Part shown: in pieces, positions 9,023 to 18,219 of the stretch
How the letters are laid out: each line of letters begins with the position of its first letter
Position numbering within the stretch: the first letter of the stretch is position 1
NCBI GenBank assembly: GCA_009782825.1
Contig: WRII01000004.1
Span: forward strand, 1 to 64,000
Length of the DNA stretch: 64,000 nt
Source: Peptococcaceae bacterium
GTDB lineage: Bacteria; Bacillota; Desulfitobacteriia; Desulfitobacteriales; Syntrophobotulaceae
Direction of reading: 5' to 3'
The notes under the pieces: model-generated
What the model saw: only the letters and a program-made list of their open reading frames with translations
Databases searched by the model: none
What the model was told of the DNA's origin: nothing
Position numbers and translations under genes: made by a program

Positions 9023-11191
9023 ATGGCACTTTCAAAAAAATGGATCAGAAGCCTGCAGTCTTCTGATCCCACCCAAGATTCCGAAAGGGTTTTTGCCCGG
9101 AATATGTCGGCTCTGCAGGCAAAAGACATCTCCCTCTATCATAAAATCGCGTCTCTGCCCCACGACCCATCCTATGAGCTTTATCGGCAGAAACCCAAGG
9201 ACCTCTATAATTTGCTTCTGAAAAATCATAACAGCCATGACGCAATTCACCCTTATTATGACCCCACTGATATCTTGGCGAGTGTCGAACACAGTCTCAG
9301 CAAACACGATACCCGAAACAGACGCTTCATCATCCTGTGCGGCATAGGTCTCGGATACGAGCTCCTAACTTTTTTGAACCAGTATTCCTGGAAGACATTT
9401 TCACAGACCCTGCTCGTCATTGAAAAAGATCCGCACATCTTTAAGACATGTCTGGAATCCATAGATTTAAGCGACCTCATCGCCGACCCCAATATTTCTT
9501 TTATGGTTGGACATGCTGCTCCGGATTTTAAAACAGCCTTTCTGGACTACATTTCCCCCATACCCAGATTAGCCTTACTCAAATCCATATGCGTCATTCT
9601 GCCTGATCCGTGTCTTAGAACGGACTCCCCTTATTATGTTGACATTGTCAAAGCCATCAAAGCCAGCTCCGTTTATATGATGCGTTTTTTGGGCAACTCT
9701 CCCGAAGACTCCATAATCGGCGAGAGACACATGTTCCGCAATCTCAAATCCATTCTTGAAAATCCCGGCATCACTCTCCTCTACGGTAAATTTTCCGGCA
9801 AACCAGCCATCGTCTGCGCCAGCGGCCCCTCCCTGACAGCGGAATTACCTCTTCTGAAAACCCTGCAAGATCAAGTCCTCATCCTGTCCGCCGAATCAAC
9901 TTTCTGGGCATTGATAGCTCACGGCATCCGTCCCCACATCATATGCACCCTGGAACGGGTTGTGCGCCCTACAGGCTATTTCGATAAGTTCTCCCATGAC
10001 GACGTCAAAGACACGTATCTCGCCGCAGTTCCTGTAGTCCCCCCCAATATGTATGAAAGCTATCTCGGCCCCAAGATCAATGTCTATCGCAATTTCAACC
10101 ATTTTCACTGGCTGCCCTTTGATAAAGGCATTCTGGATATCAAACAATCCTCAGCCAGCATGGCCTTCAAATTGGCCCACATACTGGGCTGTTCCCCCAT
10201 CATACTTTTGGGCCAAGACCTGAGCTTCGACCGGGATACCCATCTCACCCACATAGCAGAGCATCATTTTGGCGCCAACCAGACGCAATACCATGAGCAG
10301 GAATCTATTGAAGTTCCCGCCAACGACGGACAAACAGCTTTAACATCGCCCATTTGGCTGGATTTTCTCAGAGGCTATGAGGTCGACGTGCGCGCTTATG
10401 GCGGCGACGTCATCAACTGTTCCGCCAAAGGCGCTTATATTGAGGGCACACGCTATATGCCCTTCAATCAGGCTGCCGATCAGTACCTGAAGAACCCCTA
10501 CGCCCCTCTCCCTATAATCCGGAAAGCCTTGGCCCCTTTCACCAAAGACACCATCCACAAAGACCTTATCCTCCTGATTGACAAAATCGACACCGCTCTG
10601 CCCGATCTGTCCGCCCTGGCAGAAGCCTGTGCCGAAGGCCTCCGCCTTATTGAGGAATGCGCCGAACTCTTTAGTGAAGCTCTCTCTGATATCAACTCCG
10701 GCGCCCATTCTGACTTCACTGCCTCGGCCTCCGGGCGCCAATCCCTGTCAAAATATTTAGATAAAATAAGTGCTCTGAAAAATCGCCTCTATGCATCAGA
10801 CACCTATCAAATGATTGTTCTTCATGTCATGCAGTCTTTTATCGTTGCCTTTGAAATGAATCTCAACGAAGATTACCTAGAGTTGAATTCCGAAGACATC
10901 ATGATACTCCACACAATCCTCAAACACCAAGAATACTTCAGTACCCACGCCACCTTCATCGATAAGATCACTAAAGAACTGGAAGAAGCCCAAGGCGGCA
11001 TCACCTCTTCCCTCGCGCCTGCTGACCCCGTCGAAAATAAATCCCCTGATCAAATCGATCCCGACGGCTACCTGGCCGAAGTCGCCGGCTCCTACGAAGA
11101 CCAAGACTTCCACCCTTATTACAGCTCCCCCTATCCCGATCCCTCCCAACCCGACTTGCCCCATCCCACCCCTGGGGAAACCCACCCATGA
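9023..11191 (+). CDS. MAF/DUF115 motility-associated glycosyltransferase-like protein
   Basis: This protein of about 722 residues contains the DUF115 (MptE-like/MAF) domain, with the core GKPAIVCASGPSL near residue 260, a long Rossmann-like region, and an acidic Pro/Ser-rich C-terminal tail. MAF proteins are required for flagellin modification with nonulosonic acids in several bacteria and are thought to transfer the sugar. The ATG at 9023 is chosen because GAAAGGA lies just upstream. The gene overlaps the following epimerase by 4 bp and lies in a motility block with neuC, so a role in flagellin glycosylation is likely but inferred. Confidence 0.88.
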   Translation: MALSKKWIRSLQSSDPTQDSERVFARNMSALQAKDISLYHKIASLPHDPSYELYRQKPKDLYNLLLKNHNSHDAIHPYYDPTDILASVEHSLSKHDTRNRRFIILCGIGLGYELLTFLNQYSWKTFSQTLLVIEKDPHIFKTCLESIDLSDLIADPNISFMVGHAAPDFKTAFLDYISPIPRLALLKSICVILPDPCLRTDSPYYVDIVKAIKASSVYMMRFLGNSPEDSIIGERHMFRNLKSILENPGITLLYGKFSGKPAIVCASGPSLTAELPLLKTLQDQVLILSAESTFWALIAHGIRPHIICTLERVVRPTGYFDKFSHDDVKDTYLAAVPVVPPNMYESYLGPKINVYRNFNHFHWLPFDKGILDIKQSSASMAFKLAHILGCSPIILLGQDLSFDRDTHLTHIAEHHFGANQTQYHEQESIEVPANDGQTALTSPIWLDFLRGYEVDVRAYGGDVINCSAKGAYIEGTRYMPFNQAADQYLKNPYAPLPIIRKALAPFTKDTIHKDLILLIDKIDTALPDLSALAEACAEGLRLIEECAELFSEALSDINSGAHSDFTASASGRQSLSKYLDKISALKNRLYASDTYQMIVLHVMQSFIVAFEMNLNEDYLELNSEDIMILHTILKHQEYFSTHATFIDKITKELEEAQGGITSSLAPADPVENKSPDQIDPDGYLAEVAGSYEDQDFHPYYSSPYPDPSQPDLPHPTPGETHP

Positions 11192-12201
11192 GCAAAAAAA
11201 TCCTCGTCATTGGGGCCGACGGCTTCATCGGCAGCCATCTTGTCGAACACCTTCTGGGCCGGGGCTACGACGTACGCGCCTTCGTCCGCGATACCCCCTT
11301 CACCTCCTTCAACTCTTGGGGCTGGCTCGACACCCTGCCTGCCCAGATCAAAAAAGAACTTGATATCACCAGCGGCGATATCCGCGACCCCCAGCGGGTC
11401 AGAACCGGTATGAAAGGCGCGGCCACCGTTTATCATCTTGCTGCTCTCACCTCCACCTCCTACAGCTTCGCGGCCCCTCAAGCCTATGTGGACACCAATA
11501 TCCAAGGCACCCTTAATATCCTGCGGGCCGCCCAGGATCTTCGCACAGAAAGCCTTATCCTCACCTCCACATCCGAAGTCTATGGCGCCGCCCGCTATAC
11601 TCCTGTCGATGAAGAGCATCCGCTGCAAGCCCAATCGCCCTACGCCGCCAGCAAAATCGCCGCCGATGCCCTGGCCATGTCCTTTCACCACAGCTTCGGT
11701 CTGCCCCTGCGCATCGTACGGCCCTTCAATACCTTCGGCCCCCGTCAACCCCCCCAAGCCTTTCTCCCCTCCCTGATCCTCCAGCTATTAGGCCATAATC
11801 AGGATCCCGACACCGTTCAAACCCTCCCCAAAATCAGGCTGGGCAACTTAGCGCCCACACGGGATTTCACCTACATCCACGATACCGTACGCGGGTTCGT
11901 CAGCATTGCCGAAAGCACCGCAACCCTCGGCGAAACCCTGAACATAGCCACCGGACAAGAACTCAACATCGCCGATATCGCTCACCATCTCATCCGTCAC
12001 ATCCATCCTCATATCAATCCCCAAACCCACATCCTTCTGGACAAATCCCGTTTGCGTCCCGGACACAGTGACATAGACAGATCCGTCGGCAGCACTGATA
12101 AAATCAAGCGTTTGACCACCTGGCGGCCACAAGTCACCTTTGAAGAGGGGTTAATGACGACAGTTCAGTGGTTCCGGGAAAATCCGGATCGATACAACTA
12201 A
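11188..12201 (+). CDS. NAD-dependent nucleotide-sugar epimerase/dehydratase (extended SDR)
   Basis: This 337-residue extended short-chain dehydrogenase has an N-terminal GADGFIGSHLVEHLL (GxxGxxG NAD site) and the catalytic SPYAASK (YxxxK) with an upstream Ser/Thr. The length fits UDP- or GDP-sugar epimerases and 4,6-dehydratases. Its start overlaps the MAF gene by 4 bp (ATGA type), so they are coupled. Together with the NeuC-type enzyme nearby it plausibly makes a precursor for flagellin glycan (inference). The exact substrate cannot be told; LegB-, GalE- and RmlB-type activities are all possible. Confidence 0.88.
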   Translation: MSKKILVIGADGFIGSHLVEHLLGRGYDVRAFVRDTPFTSFNSWGWLDTLPAQIKKELDITSGDIRDPQRVRTGMKGAATVYHLAALTSTSYSFAAPQAYVDTNIQGTLNILRAAQDLRTESLILTSTSEVYGAARYTPVDEEHPLQAQSPYAASKIAADALAMSFHHSFGLPLRIVRPFNTFGPRQPPQAFLPSLILQLLGHNQDPDTVQTLPKIRLGNLAPTRDFTYIHDTVRGFVSIAESTATLGETLNIATGQELNIADIAHHLIRHIHPHINPQTHILLDKSRLRPGHSDIDRSVGSTDKIKRLTTWRPQVTFEEGLMTTVQWFRENPDRYN

Positions 12202-12264
12202 AATAAATAAAACTGGGTACTCTATTATTGTAAAATAAAGATAAATTAAAAGGAGATTATTTTG

Positions 12265-12774
12265 ATGAACCAAACACTACAATGGTCCGACTTAGGCGAC
12301 ATCAAAACCGGCCGCGGTAATTTGGGCACTGAACTTCCCGTCGAAATGTACCGCTTGCTGCAGTATACCATTATGGATGAATTGACCGAGCGCTTCGGCT
12401 CCGAAGATGCCGAACAAATCCTCCGCAGCGCCGGTTACCGGGCCGGAGCCGTCTTCTCTCAGAGCCTTCTGGAAAAGAAAGAGGATTTTTATGACTTCGT
12501 TTCAGAGCTGCAAGAAAAGCTGAAAACCATGAAAATCGGTATTCTACGCGTCGAAAAAGCTGATTTGGAAAAATTAGAATTAGTCATGACTGTCAGCGAA
12601 GACTTGGACTGTTCCGGCCTGTCCCTGCAAGACAATACCGTCTGTGTCTATGACGAAGGATTCATCGCCGGTATCCTTGACGATTACACCGGTAAAACCT
12701 TCGATGTCAAAGAAGTTGATTGCTGGGCCACCGGTGACCGCACCTGCCGTTTCAAAGCCCACGCCACCAATTAG
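12265..12774 (+). CDS. V4R (4-vinyl reductase) domain protein
   Basis: This 169-residue protein ends with the conserved V4R pattern: an acidic, cysteine-containing region (EDLDCSGL..) and GDRTCRF. V4R domains bind small hydrophobic ligands or metals and often act as sensors beside signalling proteins. The ATG at 12265 is preceded by AGGAG at nine bases. The next gene is a diguanylate cyclase 55 bp downstream on the same strand, so it may be a detached sensor for that enzyme (inference). Confidence 0.8.
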   Translation: MNQTLQWSDLGDIKTGRGNLGTELPVEMYRLLQYTIMDELTERFGSEDAEQILRSAGYRAGAVFSQSLLEKKEDFYDFVSELQEKLKTMKIGILRVEKADLEKLELVMTVSEDLDCSGLSLQDNTVCVYDEGFIAGILDDYTGKTFDVKEVDCWATGDRTCRFKAHATN

Positions 12775-12829
12775 GGCATGTTCCTGCTAAGGGGCTAATA
12801 CAGAAGATCATGTAAGAGGAGACTTCTGA

Positions 12830-14104
12830 ATGACCAAAGATCATGAGAGCGCTCTCCAACATCTCGCCTTAATTCTAGACAGTCTGCTGGAGAACAAACC
12901 CTTGCCCGCAGAATCCATCGATTATGCCTATCCGCCTGAATGGACCCCTCTGGTGGACTCCTGCCAGAGGCTTCAAAACGCTATTGATGAATTCAATGCC
13001 TATGTCCTGGCGCTTTCTCAAGGAAATATCGACGTGGAAGCCCCGCCGAGAAAAAATTATCTGGCCAGCAGCCTTAAACATTTCCAAGCCCAGCTGCAAC
13101 ATTTAACCTGGCAGGCTGAATGTATCACCCAGGGCAATTACAATCAAAAACTCGACTTCATGGGAACCTTTTCCGAAGTCTTTAACACCATGGCTCTCCA
13201 GCTGGAATTCCGTGAAAAGCAGCTGATCTCTCAGCAGGATTCTATGAAACGCGTTTTTGACAAGCTCGATCCTATCTTCATTGTGGAAACCCATGCGGGA
13301 ACTAACAACGCGGAAACTATTCTCTACGCCAATCAACTGGCCCAAGAACGTTTTCACCTTCAGGAACAAACCCATCTCATGGAGTACAGCGCCACCCTGC
13401 CCCAAGACATTGCCCAGCTTCCCCGAGACGGCACGCCCATGGAATTCCCGGACGCTGAGAACACATACTGGTATCGCATCACAAGCTCCTATTTCCCATG
13501 GACGACCCATCACGAAAACACCCTGTTGTTTCAATGCGTCGATATCACAACCCAAAAACGTCACGCCGCCAAGCTGGAACAAGCTGCCAACACCGACGAA
13601 CTCACCAAAGTTCTCAACCGCCGGGCTTTCGAATTCTCCGCCACCCATCTTTGGGAGGCCTGCCTCAATACCTCAAAGCCCTTCTCCGTATTGATGTTCG
13701 ATCTCGATTATTTCAAAAGATGTAACGACACATACGGTCATCAATTTGGCGATCTCTGTCTGAAAACCTTTGCCGACATCCTGAAGAAAGTCTTCTCCCG
13801 TTCCAGTGATATTGTCGCCCGCTACGGCGGTGAAGAATTCGTAGTCGCTCTCCCCTTTACCCCAGGAGATATGGCTATTCTTCTGGGTGAAAAAGTACGG
13901 GAACGCCTGCAGGAAACCCCTATTCCTGATCCTTGCGACAATAGTCTGGATGTTCATTTGACCGTCTCCATCGGAGTCACCAGCCCCATCCCCGAACCCC
14001 ACTATCCGTTAAACACCCTCATCGCCAGAGCCGATCAGGCTCTCTATAAAGCAAAAGAAGACGGACGCAATCGCGTCGTCTTTCTGGAGATGGAGACTGG
14101 CTAA
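12830..14104 (+). CDS. diguanylate cyclase (HAMP-like, PAS-like, GGDEF)
   Basis: This 424-residue cytosolic protein has a HAMP-like helical region at residues 60-125, a PAS-like segment at about 130-245, and a C-terminal GGDEF domain from about 255. The signature is RYGGEEF with an intact inhibitory I-site RSSD five residues upstream, so it should make cyclic-di-GMP and be feedback-inhibited. No transmembrane segment is seen, so input must be cytosolic, perhaps through the V4R protein encoded just upstream. AGAGGAG precedes the start. Its position beside flagellar genes fits control of motility. Confidence 0.93.
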   Translation: MTKDHESALQHLALILDSLLENKPLPAESIDYAYPPEWTPLVDSCQRLQNAIDEFNAYVLALSQGNIDVEAPPRKNYLASSLKHFQAQLQHLTWQAECITQGNYNQKLDFMGTFSEVFNTMALQLEFREKQLISQQDSMKRVFDKLDPIFIVETHAGTNNAETILYANQLAQERFHLQEQTHLMEYSATLPQDIAQLPRDGTPMEFPDAENTYWYRITSSYFPWTTHHENTLLFQCVDITTQKRHAAKLEQAANTDELTKVLNRRAFEFSATHLWEACLNTSKPFSVLMFDLDYFKRCNDTYGHQFGDLCLKTFADILKKVFSRSSDIVARYGGEEFVVALPFTPGDMAILLGEKVRERLQETPIPDPCDNSLDVHLTVSIGVTSPIPEPHYPLNTLIARADQALYKAKEDGRNRVVFLEMETG

Positions 14105-14118
14105 TTTGTAAGCATCGT

Positions 14119-14176
14119 TGCCAACCGTGTTCGGCCAACCGTATCCGGACAACCGTGTTGGACAACCGTGTTCGAC
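14119..14176. repeat. tandem array between convergent genes (CAACCGTGTTCGG units)
   Basis: Four degenerate copies of about 14 bp lie between the stop of the diguanylate cyclase and the stop of neuC. No convincing terminator is seen here. Confidence 0.85.
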
Positions 14177-15357
14177 TAAAAATCATAAAATTGCTTCTTG
14201 AGACTGCTCCTTTTGCGACCCAAAAACTCCGTAATCCCAGCAACAATCTTTTTCGACGCCTCGCCATCGCCATAAAGAGCCGATCGATATTCCATGCTTT
14301 TGAGAAATTCCGGATCCCGCGCCCTATGGATCGCGACATGAATCCCTTCCATAGTCGGCGGACAGTTGATGATGGATCCCGACTGCAGGCGTCCCTTTTG
14401 CCGATCTCCGATGTTGACTGTCGGTACGCGGAAAATTGGCGCGTCAAAGATTCCGCCTGATGAATTGCCAATCACCATTGTTCCATACTTGACAGCGCTT
14501 AAATACTGTTTTGTACTCAGAGAATCAACTCCCACCGCGTTGGCATGCTCCTTGACAAAACCATCAATCTTACTGTTAACCATTTGTCCACACACATCCG
14601 CGTTAGCGTGCAGAAAAATATAGTTGAGTTCCCGGTGCTTATGTAAGGCTTTCAGGAGCTGCGTACATTGTTTTGCCACATTCTCTTCTTCCAAAACCGC
14701 CGGACGGAAAGTCACCATCGCATAAGGCTGGTTCAGAGCAAATCCCAAGTTTTTTTCCAAGTCATCCTTGCTGAGAAGATGATTGACCTGCACAATATTA
14801 TCCATGGCCAGTGCCCCCACATTAAACACGCGTTCCGGATCCTCTCCCAGCTGAATCACCCGTGTGCGGTAAATCTCTGCGCTCGTGAAATGCAGATAGC
14901 TCATCTTTGTGATGGCATGACGGATGGCATCGCCCAAGAACCCTTGCGTGATTTCTCCCCCGCCAATGTGGACTATCGGGATACGCTGATGCAGGGCGGC
15001 GCAGCATACCGCCAGCGTCTCATGACGATCCCCCAGTACCACCAACATATCCGGCTCTACCTCAGCAAAATAATCAGCGGATCCCACCAATCCCAGAGCC
15101 ATAGATTTTGAGATGGCCGACGGCGAATCAGAAGCCAGATGAGTTTCCAAATATTTATGAACACTGAATCCATCCCGGCGAACATCATTCACCGTATGCG
15201 CAGCTCCAGGAGACTCCATCCCGCCCGCTGCAAGGATTTTTACATCAAAGATTCCTTCTTCTCTGAACTGAAAAATCAGAGGCCGCAAAAGTCCGTATTC
15301 AGACCGTGTCCCGGCAAATACGCCAACAACCTTTTTTTTCCTTCTTGCTTTTTCCAT
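14176..15357 (-). CDS. neuC: UDP-N-acetylglucosamine 2-epimerase (hydrolysing), NeuC/LegG type
   Basis: This 393-residue enzyme carries the family landmarks: GTRSEYGLLRPLI at the N-terminus, VLGDRHETLA, HIGGGEITQG with the following D..RHAITK, and the UDP-binding region GNSSGGIFDAP near the C-terminus. It releases UDP and forms ManNAc or the di-N-acetyl analogue, the first step to sialic, legionaminic and related nonulosonic acids. It is the last gene of the minus-strand flagellar run, after an imperfect hairpin. With the MAF protein and epimerase on the other strand it points to nonulosonate decoration of flagellin, but the synthase (NeuB type) and CMP-transferase are not in the window. Confidence 0.92.
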   Translation of the reverse strand: MEKARRKKKVVGVFAGTRSEYGLLRPLIFQFREEGIFDVKILAAGGMESPGAAHTVNDVRRDGFSVHKYLETHLASDSPSAISKSMALGLVGSADYFAEVEPDMLVVLGDRHETLAVCCAALHQRIPIVHIGGGEITQGFLGDAIRHAITKMSYLHFTSAEIYRTRVIQLGEDPERVFNVGALAMDNIVQVNHLLSKDDLEKNLGFALNQPYAMVTFRPAVLEEENVAKQCTQLLKALHKHRELNYIFLHANADVCGQMVNSKIDGFVKEHANAVGVDSLSTKQYLSAVKYGTMVIGNSSGGIFDAPIFRVPTVNIGDRQKGRLQSGSIINCPPTMEGIHVAIHRARDPEFLKSMEYRSALYGDGEASKKIVAGITEFLGRKRSSLKKQFYDF

Positions 15358-15374
15358 GGGTTCCTACTCCAGTT

Positions 15375-15418
15375 AAGGACTGTCCCACACTACCTTGGAC
15401 AGTGAGGGACAGCCCCTT
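15375..15418 (-). terminator. imperfect hairpin in the neuC leader (possible attenuator)
   Basis: AAGGACTGTCCCACACT (15375-15391) pairs imperfectly with AGTGAGGGACAGCCCCTT (15401-15418) across a 9-nt loop. It sits between the stop of the 127-residue gene and the start of neuC. No long T-run follows, so it may be an attenuator, a processing hairpin or a repeat remnant. Confidence 0.45.
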
Positions 15419-15439
15419 ATGTAATTTTGGATGCTTCCC

Positions 15440-15823
15440 TCATTGCTCCATATGTGGCAACGATCCTTTTACGGTGTTAAACCAATACTTATAGAGTGGC
15501 AGCACTTCATCCTTAAGAGTATTGCGCACGCTGCTGACGTCCTTGTACTCATAGGCCTCGACCAGCGTCGCAAAAGCTTCATCCACTGACGAAAACGCAC
15601 TGTCGGGCTCCTGGCTCTGTTCATCCTCTTCCTCATCAGACAAAGTCATGGGCAGCGCTTCCCCAATCGCATAAAAAGCTTCCAAAACTTCTGTCATAAT
15701 AGGCAGTGTGGCTAACGCGTCGCCATCTTCCCGCTCCGCGAGAACGGCGGCATGCTCAATAGCCTCAATAGTAGTGTGTCCCAATTCTTCAATTTGACTC
15801 ACAAGATTGATCTTATTTTCCAT
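15440..15823 (-). CDS. uncharacterised protein of the flagellar cluster
   Basis: This 127-residue acidic, largely helical protein has a cluster of acidic residues (SDEEEDEQ) in the middle and an aromatic C-terminal part (PLYKYWFNTVK). No membrane segment or signal peptide is seen. A GGGAG precedes the ATG and the gene starts 11 bp after csrA. Its steady position after fliW-csrA suggests a small flagellar export or regulatory partner, but I do not recognise the family. Confidence 0.75.
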   Translation of the reverse strand: MENKINLVSQIEELGHTTIEAIEHAAVLAEREDGDALATLPIMTEVLEAFYAIGEALPMTLSDEEEDEQSQEPDSAFSSVDEAFATLVEAYEYKDVSSVRNTLKDEVLPLYKYWFNTVKGSLPHMEQ

Positions 15824-15834
15824 ATTTTTTCTCC

Positions 15835-16083
15835 CTAGCTATTTTGCTCCTTGCGCATTGGCTTGGACAGCAAGCCCTTAATGTCCTCGGCCGCACCTGG
15901 AGAATGAGCAGCTTTGAGGTTTTGGTCACGCACTTCCTCCAAAATCTCCTGACGTATAATCTTGACCTCTTTGGGCGCATTTATGCCGATGCGGACTGCA
16001 TCGCCGCTGATGGCCACGAGTGTGATCTCAATATCATCGCCAATGAGAATTTTCTGATCGACTTTCCGAGTTAAGACAAGCAT
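15835..16083 (-). CDS. csrA: carbon storage regulator CsrA
   Basis: The protein begins MLVLTRKVDQKILIGDDIEI and contains the RIGINAP core of the RNA-binding CsrA fold; at 82 residues it is slightly longer than usual. CsrA represses translation by binding GGA hairpins, in Gram-positives classically the flagellin leader. It follows fliW with an 18-bp spacer, the standard arrangement in which FliW titrates CsrA. AAAGGAG precedes the start. Confidence 0.97.
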   Translation of the reverse strand: MLVLTRKVDQKILIGDDIEITLVAISGDAVRIGINAPKEVKIIRQEILEEVRDQNLKAAHSPGAAEDIKGLLSKPMRKEQNS

Positions 16084-16101
16084 ACAATCTCCTTTACTAA
16101 A

Positions 16102-16554
16102 TTAGTACATAAACAGAGGCTGATTCGAGCTGAACGCGTCATTATCGATAATCATCTGCACGCCCTTTTGCGCCCGTCTATTGATGAGGAGAGGAGCCCG
16201 CAGATTTGCCGTACTGTCGCGCATATCATCTTGCCCCAATGTCACAATCACCCACATGTCGACATCTTCCCCCTCATTGCAGTCTAACAAAATAGCGGCA
16301 TCATCGTCAAGTTCAAGTGTCGTCACATACTCCTCAAAGAGCGCTTGGGGCTGCAGCAGCAAAAACCCGCAATCTTCATCATCCTCCACTGTCAAATGGG
16401 CCAATGGAGAATCCTCTTCCAGCCTCATGGAAAATTGGCTATACTCCTCAAACCCGGGAATTCCCTTTGGAAAGTCAATCACAAGAGTTTCTCCCTGCAC
16501 AAAAGCTCCCTCTTGTATAACAGATCCTTCTTGCATAATGGTTCCTTCTTGCAT
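16102..16554 (-). CDS. fliW: flagellar assembly factor FliW
   Basis: The FliW fold is clear from VIDFPKGIPGFEEY (about residue 25) to the C-terminal APLLINRRAQKG. FliW binds both flagellin and CsrA, coupling flagellin synthesis to export. The N-terminus is unusual: three or four copies of a six-residue MQEG.. unit made by an 18-bp array precede the normal start of the fold. Each DNA unit carries an AGAAGGA-like sequence, and the first two also place an ATG nearby, so internal starts are possible. The first ATG has GGAGG at five bases and is used here. Confidence 0.95.
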   Translation of the reverse strand: MQEGTIMQEGSVIQEGAFVQGETLVIDFPKGIPGFEEYSQFSMRLEEDSPLAHLTVEDDEDCGFLLLQPQALFEEYVTTLELDDDAAILLDCNEGEDVDMWVIVTLGQDDMRDSTANLRAPLLINRRAQKGVQMIIDNDAFSSNQPLFMY

Positions 16555-16562
16555 AACTTCCT
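16509..16562 (-). repeat. 18-bp tandem array at the fliW start
   Basis: About three copies of an 18-bp unit (plus-strand form TTCTTGCATAATGGTTCC) cover the start codon and Shine-Dalgarno region of fliW. Confidence 0.88.
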
Positions 16563-16567
16563 CCTTT

Positions 16568-16594
16568 CCTATGCCTATGCCTATGCCTATGCCT
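16568..16594 (-). repeat. 6-bp microsatellite CCTATG at the 3' end of the DUF6470 gene
   Basis: Four and a half perfect copies of CCTATG span the stop codon of the DUF6470 gene and the spacer to fliW. Unit-number change would alter the gap to fliW. Confidence 0.95.
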
Positions 16595-17156
16595 CAAAAT
16601 CAAAAGCCCATCCTTCAGTTGTGATTTCCAGGAGAGGTTCCCGTTCTAAATAAACATCCACCACAGCCGGGGCATAGTTGACCACTTCCACCTTTCCTAA
16701 AGCCCCATTAATCTTGAGGCGCTCCAGCTGGACATCAGTTATAACCTCTCTAGGTTCATAGTGTATCTCAGGCGGCATAATATATTCCAAACACATCTCC
16801 GGCAGATCATTATCAAAATATTTGGCTTGGGCCGCCCATTGAGAAACGGTCATATGCCTGTGCAGCTGAGCAAAAGCATCCCCGGAATTCACCGTTCTCT
16901 TTAAATCAGCCTCAAAAACCTGCCTGGCTTCCGCAGCGATCGTTTGTGTGATAAATTCAGCTGACCCATATCCCAGAGAATTTTGCATCTGTGTATAATC
17001 AATGCGCAGATCTCCAGGTTCAATAACCATATTAACCGCCGCCGGTATCCGGTCGATGTTGATATCACACGGCGTGCGCTGAAGGTCAAACCGGCGCGGT
17101 TGAGTCTTCAAGCCGATTTGACCCAATTCTTGATGGATAGAAAGAGTTACCGCCAT
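16587..17156 (-). CDS. DUF6470 family flagellar-cluster protein
   Basis: This 189-residue soluble protein begins MAVTLSIHQELGQIGLKTQ. It matches the DUF6470 type commonly found between flgL and fliW in Firmicutes, with an N-terminal region of repeated PRRF/DINID-like words and a beta-rich C-terminus. The ATG at 17156 is chosen because GAGGTGATC lies just upstream; an earlier in-frame start lacks one. The function is unknown; gene order suggests a role in hook-filament assembly or flagellin regulation. Confidence 0.82.
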   Translation of the reverse strand: MAVTLSIHQELGQIGLKTQPRRFDLQRTPCDINIDRIPAAVNMVIEPGDLRIDYTQMQNSLGYGSAEFITQTIAAEARQVFEADLKRTVNSGDAFAQLHRHMTVSQWAAQAKYFDNDLPEMCLEYIMPPEIHYEPREVITDVQLERLKINGALGKVEVVNYAPAVVDVYLEREPLLEITTEGWAFDFEA

Positions 17157-17236
17157 CTCGATCACCTCATAAAATCTGCATGATCTCATCAACTCTGCAG
17201 GACCTTATCAAACCCGCCTTATCAATTCTATCTGCA

Positions 17237-18193
17237 TTACCTCATAAAGTCGACCAGCGACGGCTGAATAATCTGAGCCCCCACTGCCAGAGCAGCCTGG
17301 TAAATATTTTGAACCGACTTTAATTGCAGGATAGCTTCAGCCATATCCACATCCGCCACTGTGGAGAGACTAATCTGAACATTGAGAAAGTTTGTCTCCA
17401 ACTGTTTTTCAATATTCTCCAACCTGTTGGATCGCGCCCCCAAGTCGCCGCGTACAGCTAGCAGATTATTGGTGACAGCCGTCAGTGTATACGGATCAGG
17501 ATCATCTTCATTACCCAGAATAGCGCCGATCTCATCAACTTTGCTGGGATCTTTCAGCGCCTCGCTCAAACGATAGAGCGTCGTCAATAGCTGAGAGGTC
17601 TGCGGCGGCCCGTCTTCAATACCATACAGATCTCTTCCATTCACCGAGATATCGATCAGGAGACCCGGCCCCACTTCAATATTGATCGGCTTGCCGTTAC
17701 CGCCCCAAGTGAGTTCAGCCTGCTCCGTCACGCCATTCCATGCGACACTGCCCGACACAATGAATTCATGATCACTGCGTGTTCCGGAAAAGATATATCT
17801 TCCATTGAATTGAGAATTCGCTGATTGCTCAAACTGTTTGATCAGCTGCCCCACTTCTTGTTCGATCTTGAGCCGGTCATCAGGCGTGGTCGCTCCGTTG
17901 GCTCCTTGTACGGCCAGCTCCCTCAGGCGGTGCATCATAGAGGTCATCCCATCGAGCACCCCTTCGGTACTCCGCATATACGTGATCCCTTCACTGACGT
18001 TTTGTTTCCATTGCTGCATGGACGACAGTGTGCTTTTCAGGCGCATGGCAATCTCAACACCCACGGGATCGTCGGAAGGTTTATTGATACGCGCTCCTGA
18101 CGCCAGTTGATTTTGCAGATCAATCATGCGGGTTCCCGAATTGGAGAGATTGCGCAGCAGATTGTTCGTCATCATATTCTGTGTGATTCTCAC
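17237..18193 (-). CDS. flgL: flagellar hook-associated protein 3 (FlgL)
   Basis: This 318-residue flagellin-like protein has an N-terminal coiled-coil segment (LQNQLASGARINKPSDDPVG is the classic flagellin/FlgL motif) and a C-terminal helix (ADVDMAEAILQLKSVQNIYQ). FlgL joins the hook-filament junction to flagellin. It starts with GTG preceded by GAGGGG and follows flgK by 26 bp. Its middle domain is short, as usual in Firmicutes. Confidence 0.96.
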   Translation of the reverse strand: MRITQNMMTNNLLRNLSNSGTRMIDLQNQLASGARINKPSDDPVGVEIAMRLKSTLSSMQQWKQNVSEGITYMRSTEGVLDGMTSMMHRLRELAVQGANGATTPDDRLKIEQEVGQLIKQFEQSANSQFNGRYIFSGTRSDHEFIVSGSVAWNGVTEQAELTWGGNGKPINIEVGPGLLIDISVNGRDLYGIEDGPPQTSQLLTTLYRLSEALKDPSKVDEIGAILGNEDDPDPYTLTAVTNNLLAVRGDLGARSNRLENIEKQLETNFLNVQISLSTVADVDMAEAILQLKSVQNIYQAALAVGAQIIQPSLVDFMR

Positions 18194-18219
18194 AGGATCC
18201 CCTCGCTTTCATCAGAAAT

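Noticed and set aside
15375-15418. Hairpin as a firm rho-independent terminator
   Set aside because: No adequate T-run follows on either strand; kept only as a possible attenuator.
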